Below, one piece after another: positions 33,041-33,743 of a stretch of 33,743 nucleotides of DNA. The stretch is from Eubacteriales bacterium (lineage in GTDB: Bacteria; Bacillota; Clostridia; Lachnospirales; Vallitaleaceae), in NCBI GenBank assembly GCA_030535295.1, contig JAUMXK010000012.1, forward strand, positions 1 through 33,743, written 5' to 3'. Position 1 is the stretch's first letter, and each line of letters starts with the position of its first letter. The notes under the pieces were generated by a model. It saw nothing but the letters and a program-made list of their open reading frames with translations, was not told the origin of the DNA and made no database searches. A program made the translations under genes and the position numbers.

Positions 33041-33508
33041 ATGAAAAAAATTGTTGTTACTTTTTTAGTTACCATTATCTTGACCGGCACTGTTTATGGT
33101 ACCAGTACAATTCAAAGTGTTTTACGTTCCGATATTAATGTTCAGATTAATAGTAAAGCTCTGAGCTTGAAGGACGGCAAAGGAAATCAGCTTTATCCTA
33201 TTAGTTATAATGATACTATTTATTTACCGGTACGTTCAATTGGAGAAAATTTAAATTTGGATGTAAAATGGGATGATAAAACCAAAACCATTAATTTAGT
33301 TTCCAAGGATAAAACAAACGAAAAGACTGCCGTAAAACAAGCTGATAGCAAGCAGGCTCAGAGTCAAAAAATTAAGGGAAATAAGAAATCTAAAATTTAC
33401 CATCTGCCAAACGGACAATACTACAACCGTGTTTCGGAGAAAAATGCCGTTTATTTTGATAGTGTTGAGGATGCGGTCAAAGCAGGCTATCGCCCGGCGG
33501 AGAGGTGA
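33041..33508 (+). CDS. Secreted stalk-domain (copper amine oxidase N-like) protein with Ada-like C-terminus
   Basis: A 155-residue protein with a signal peptide (KKIVVTFLVTIILTGTVYG). It is followed by a copper-amine-oxidase-N/stalk domain (about 33-92) with the hallmark YLPVRSIGENLNLDVKWD. A charged linker (about 93-115) leads to a tail, KSKIYHLPNGQYYNRVS...GYRPAER, that resembles the Ada metal-binding domain. The Ada cysteines are replaced (NGQYY for C-x-YY, and PAER at the end instead of PCKRC), so zinc binding is unlikely. AAAGGAG lies 7-8 nt before the ATG. Probably extracellular; function unknown. Confidence 0.85.
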   Translation: MKKIVVTFLVTIILTGTVYGTSTIQSVLRSDINVQINSKALSLKDGKGNQLYPISYNDTIYLPVRSIGENLNLDVKWDDKTKTINLVSKDKTNEKTAVKQADSKQAQSQKIKGNKKSKIYHLPNGQYYNRVSEKNAVYFDSVEDAVKAGYRPAER

Positions 33509-33512
33509 GGTG

Positions 33513-33575
33513 ATTGCAAGACGGTCGCTCTTTCCCGGCAAATGCGCTTCGCTGTTTGCTGGGAAAGAGCTCGGG
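33513..33575. repeat. Hairpin repeat copy 1
   Basis: Head GACGGTC (33520-33526), then a 44-nt hairpin (33527-33570) with perfect 10-bp arms GCTCTTTCCC/GGGAAAGAGC and inner GCAAAT...GTTTGC around CGCTTCGC, then tail TCGGG. It begins a few bases after the stalk-domain stop codon. Confidence 0.85.
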
Positions 33576-33585
33576 TTTTTGGGAG

Positions 33586-33640
33586 GACGGTCGCATTTAT
33601 TTTGCAAATACGCTTCGCTATTTGCAAAATAAATGCTCGG
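33586..33640. repeat. Hairpin repeat copy 2 (different stem)
   Basis: The same head, 44-nt length, loop and tail as copy 1, but the outer arms are GCATTTATTT/AAATAAATGC (33593-33636). They remain a perfect 10-bp stem that extends through GCAAATA/TATTTGC. A tail fragment AAAGAGCTCGGG (33649-33660) downstream is a relic of a further copy. Confidence 0.85.
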
Positions 33641-33688
33641 AATGAGATAAAGAGCTCGGGTTGTGGGTTCGGCTTGGGGAGAGTGGTA

Positions 33689-33743
33689 ATTGCAAGACGG
33701 TCGCTCTTTCCCGGCAAATGCGCTTCGCTGTTTGCTGGGAAAG
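33689..33743. repeat. Hairpin repeat copy 3 (cut by window end)
   Basis: Identical to copy 1 over 55 nt (33513-33567), at a distance of 176 bp. The array probably continues past the window. Confidence 0.85.

Overview
This window reads as chromosome of a low-to-mid GC Bacillota, most likely class Clostridia and possibly Lachnospiraceae-like. The reasons are a PolC-type replicative polymerase, RicT/YaaT and YaaR next to tmk and holB, a zinc-finger Clp ATPase, an extracellular SLH protein, strong AGGAGG-type ribosome sites, and RNA genes without encoded CCA. The family-level guess is weak. There is no phage, no IS transposase and no CRISPR array. Most of the window is housekeeping DNA, with accessory material mainly between 29.9 and 33.7 kb.

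Layout. (1) 1-6111, minus strand: a tmk-region cluster (EAL-HDOD signalling protein, tmk, yaaR, then holB, ricT, trmN6, rsmI) with a terminator between yaaR and holB. (2) 6503-7516, plus strand: a Ca2+/Na+ antiporter, convergent with polC across a bidirectional terminator. (3) 7631-16298, minus strand: pyrH, frr, uppS, cdsA, rseP and polC, a conserved Firmicutes order, but dxr and ispG are absent from their usual places. (4) 16505-21483, minus strand: a tightly packed run of ebfC, recR, an SLH protein, a HypE-like AIR synthase, an Lrp/AsnC regulator, an aminotransferase with a histone-H1-like tail, and trmL, with TAATG or ATGA couplings. (5) 21507-26084: an orphan small gene, then mutS and miaB. 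(6) 26333-29853: a membrane-anchored SleB-type cell wall hydrolase and a ClpE-like ATPase, each followed by an elaborate hairpin terminator. (7) 30196-30963: a patatin-like phospholipase. (8) 31591-32232, plus strand: queH, whose leader is opposed by a candidate antisense RNA. (9) 32589-32761, minus strand: two tRNA-Leu genes whose 3' end and terminator are tandemly duplicated. (10) 33041-33508: a secreted stalk-domain protein, followed by an array of hairpin repeats that runs off the window.

Themes. Translation and RNA modification recur: RsmI, TrmN6, TrmL, MiaB, QueH, Frr and two tRNAs. So do DNA replication and repair (PolC, HolB, RecR, EbfC, MutS) and envelope biogenesis (UppS, CdsA, RseP, SLH protein, hydrolase). 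The best candidates for something undescribed are non-coding. One is a roughly 95-nt minus-strand RNA with its own promoter and terminator, lying opposite the queH leader. Another is a family of 44-nt hairpins at the right edge whose stem arms differ between copies yet stay fully complementary. The third is a 147-149 bp tandem unit carrying the 3' end of a tRNA-Leu. Among the proteins, the aminotransferase/Lrp pair with lysine-rich tails and the HypE-like protein without a terminal cysteine merit a look.
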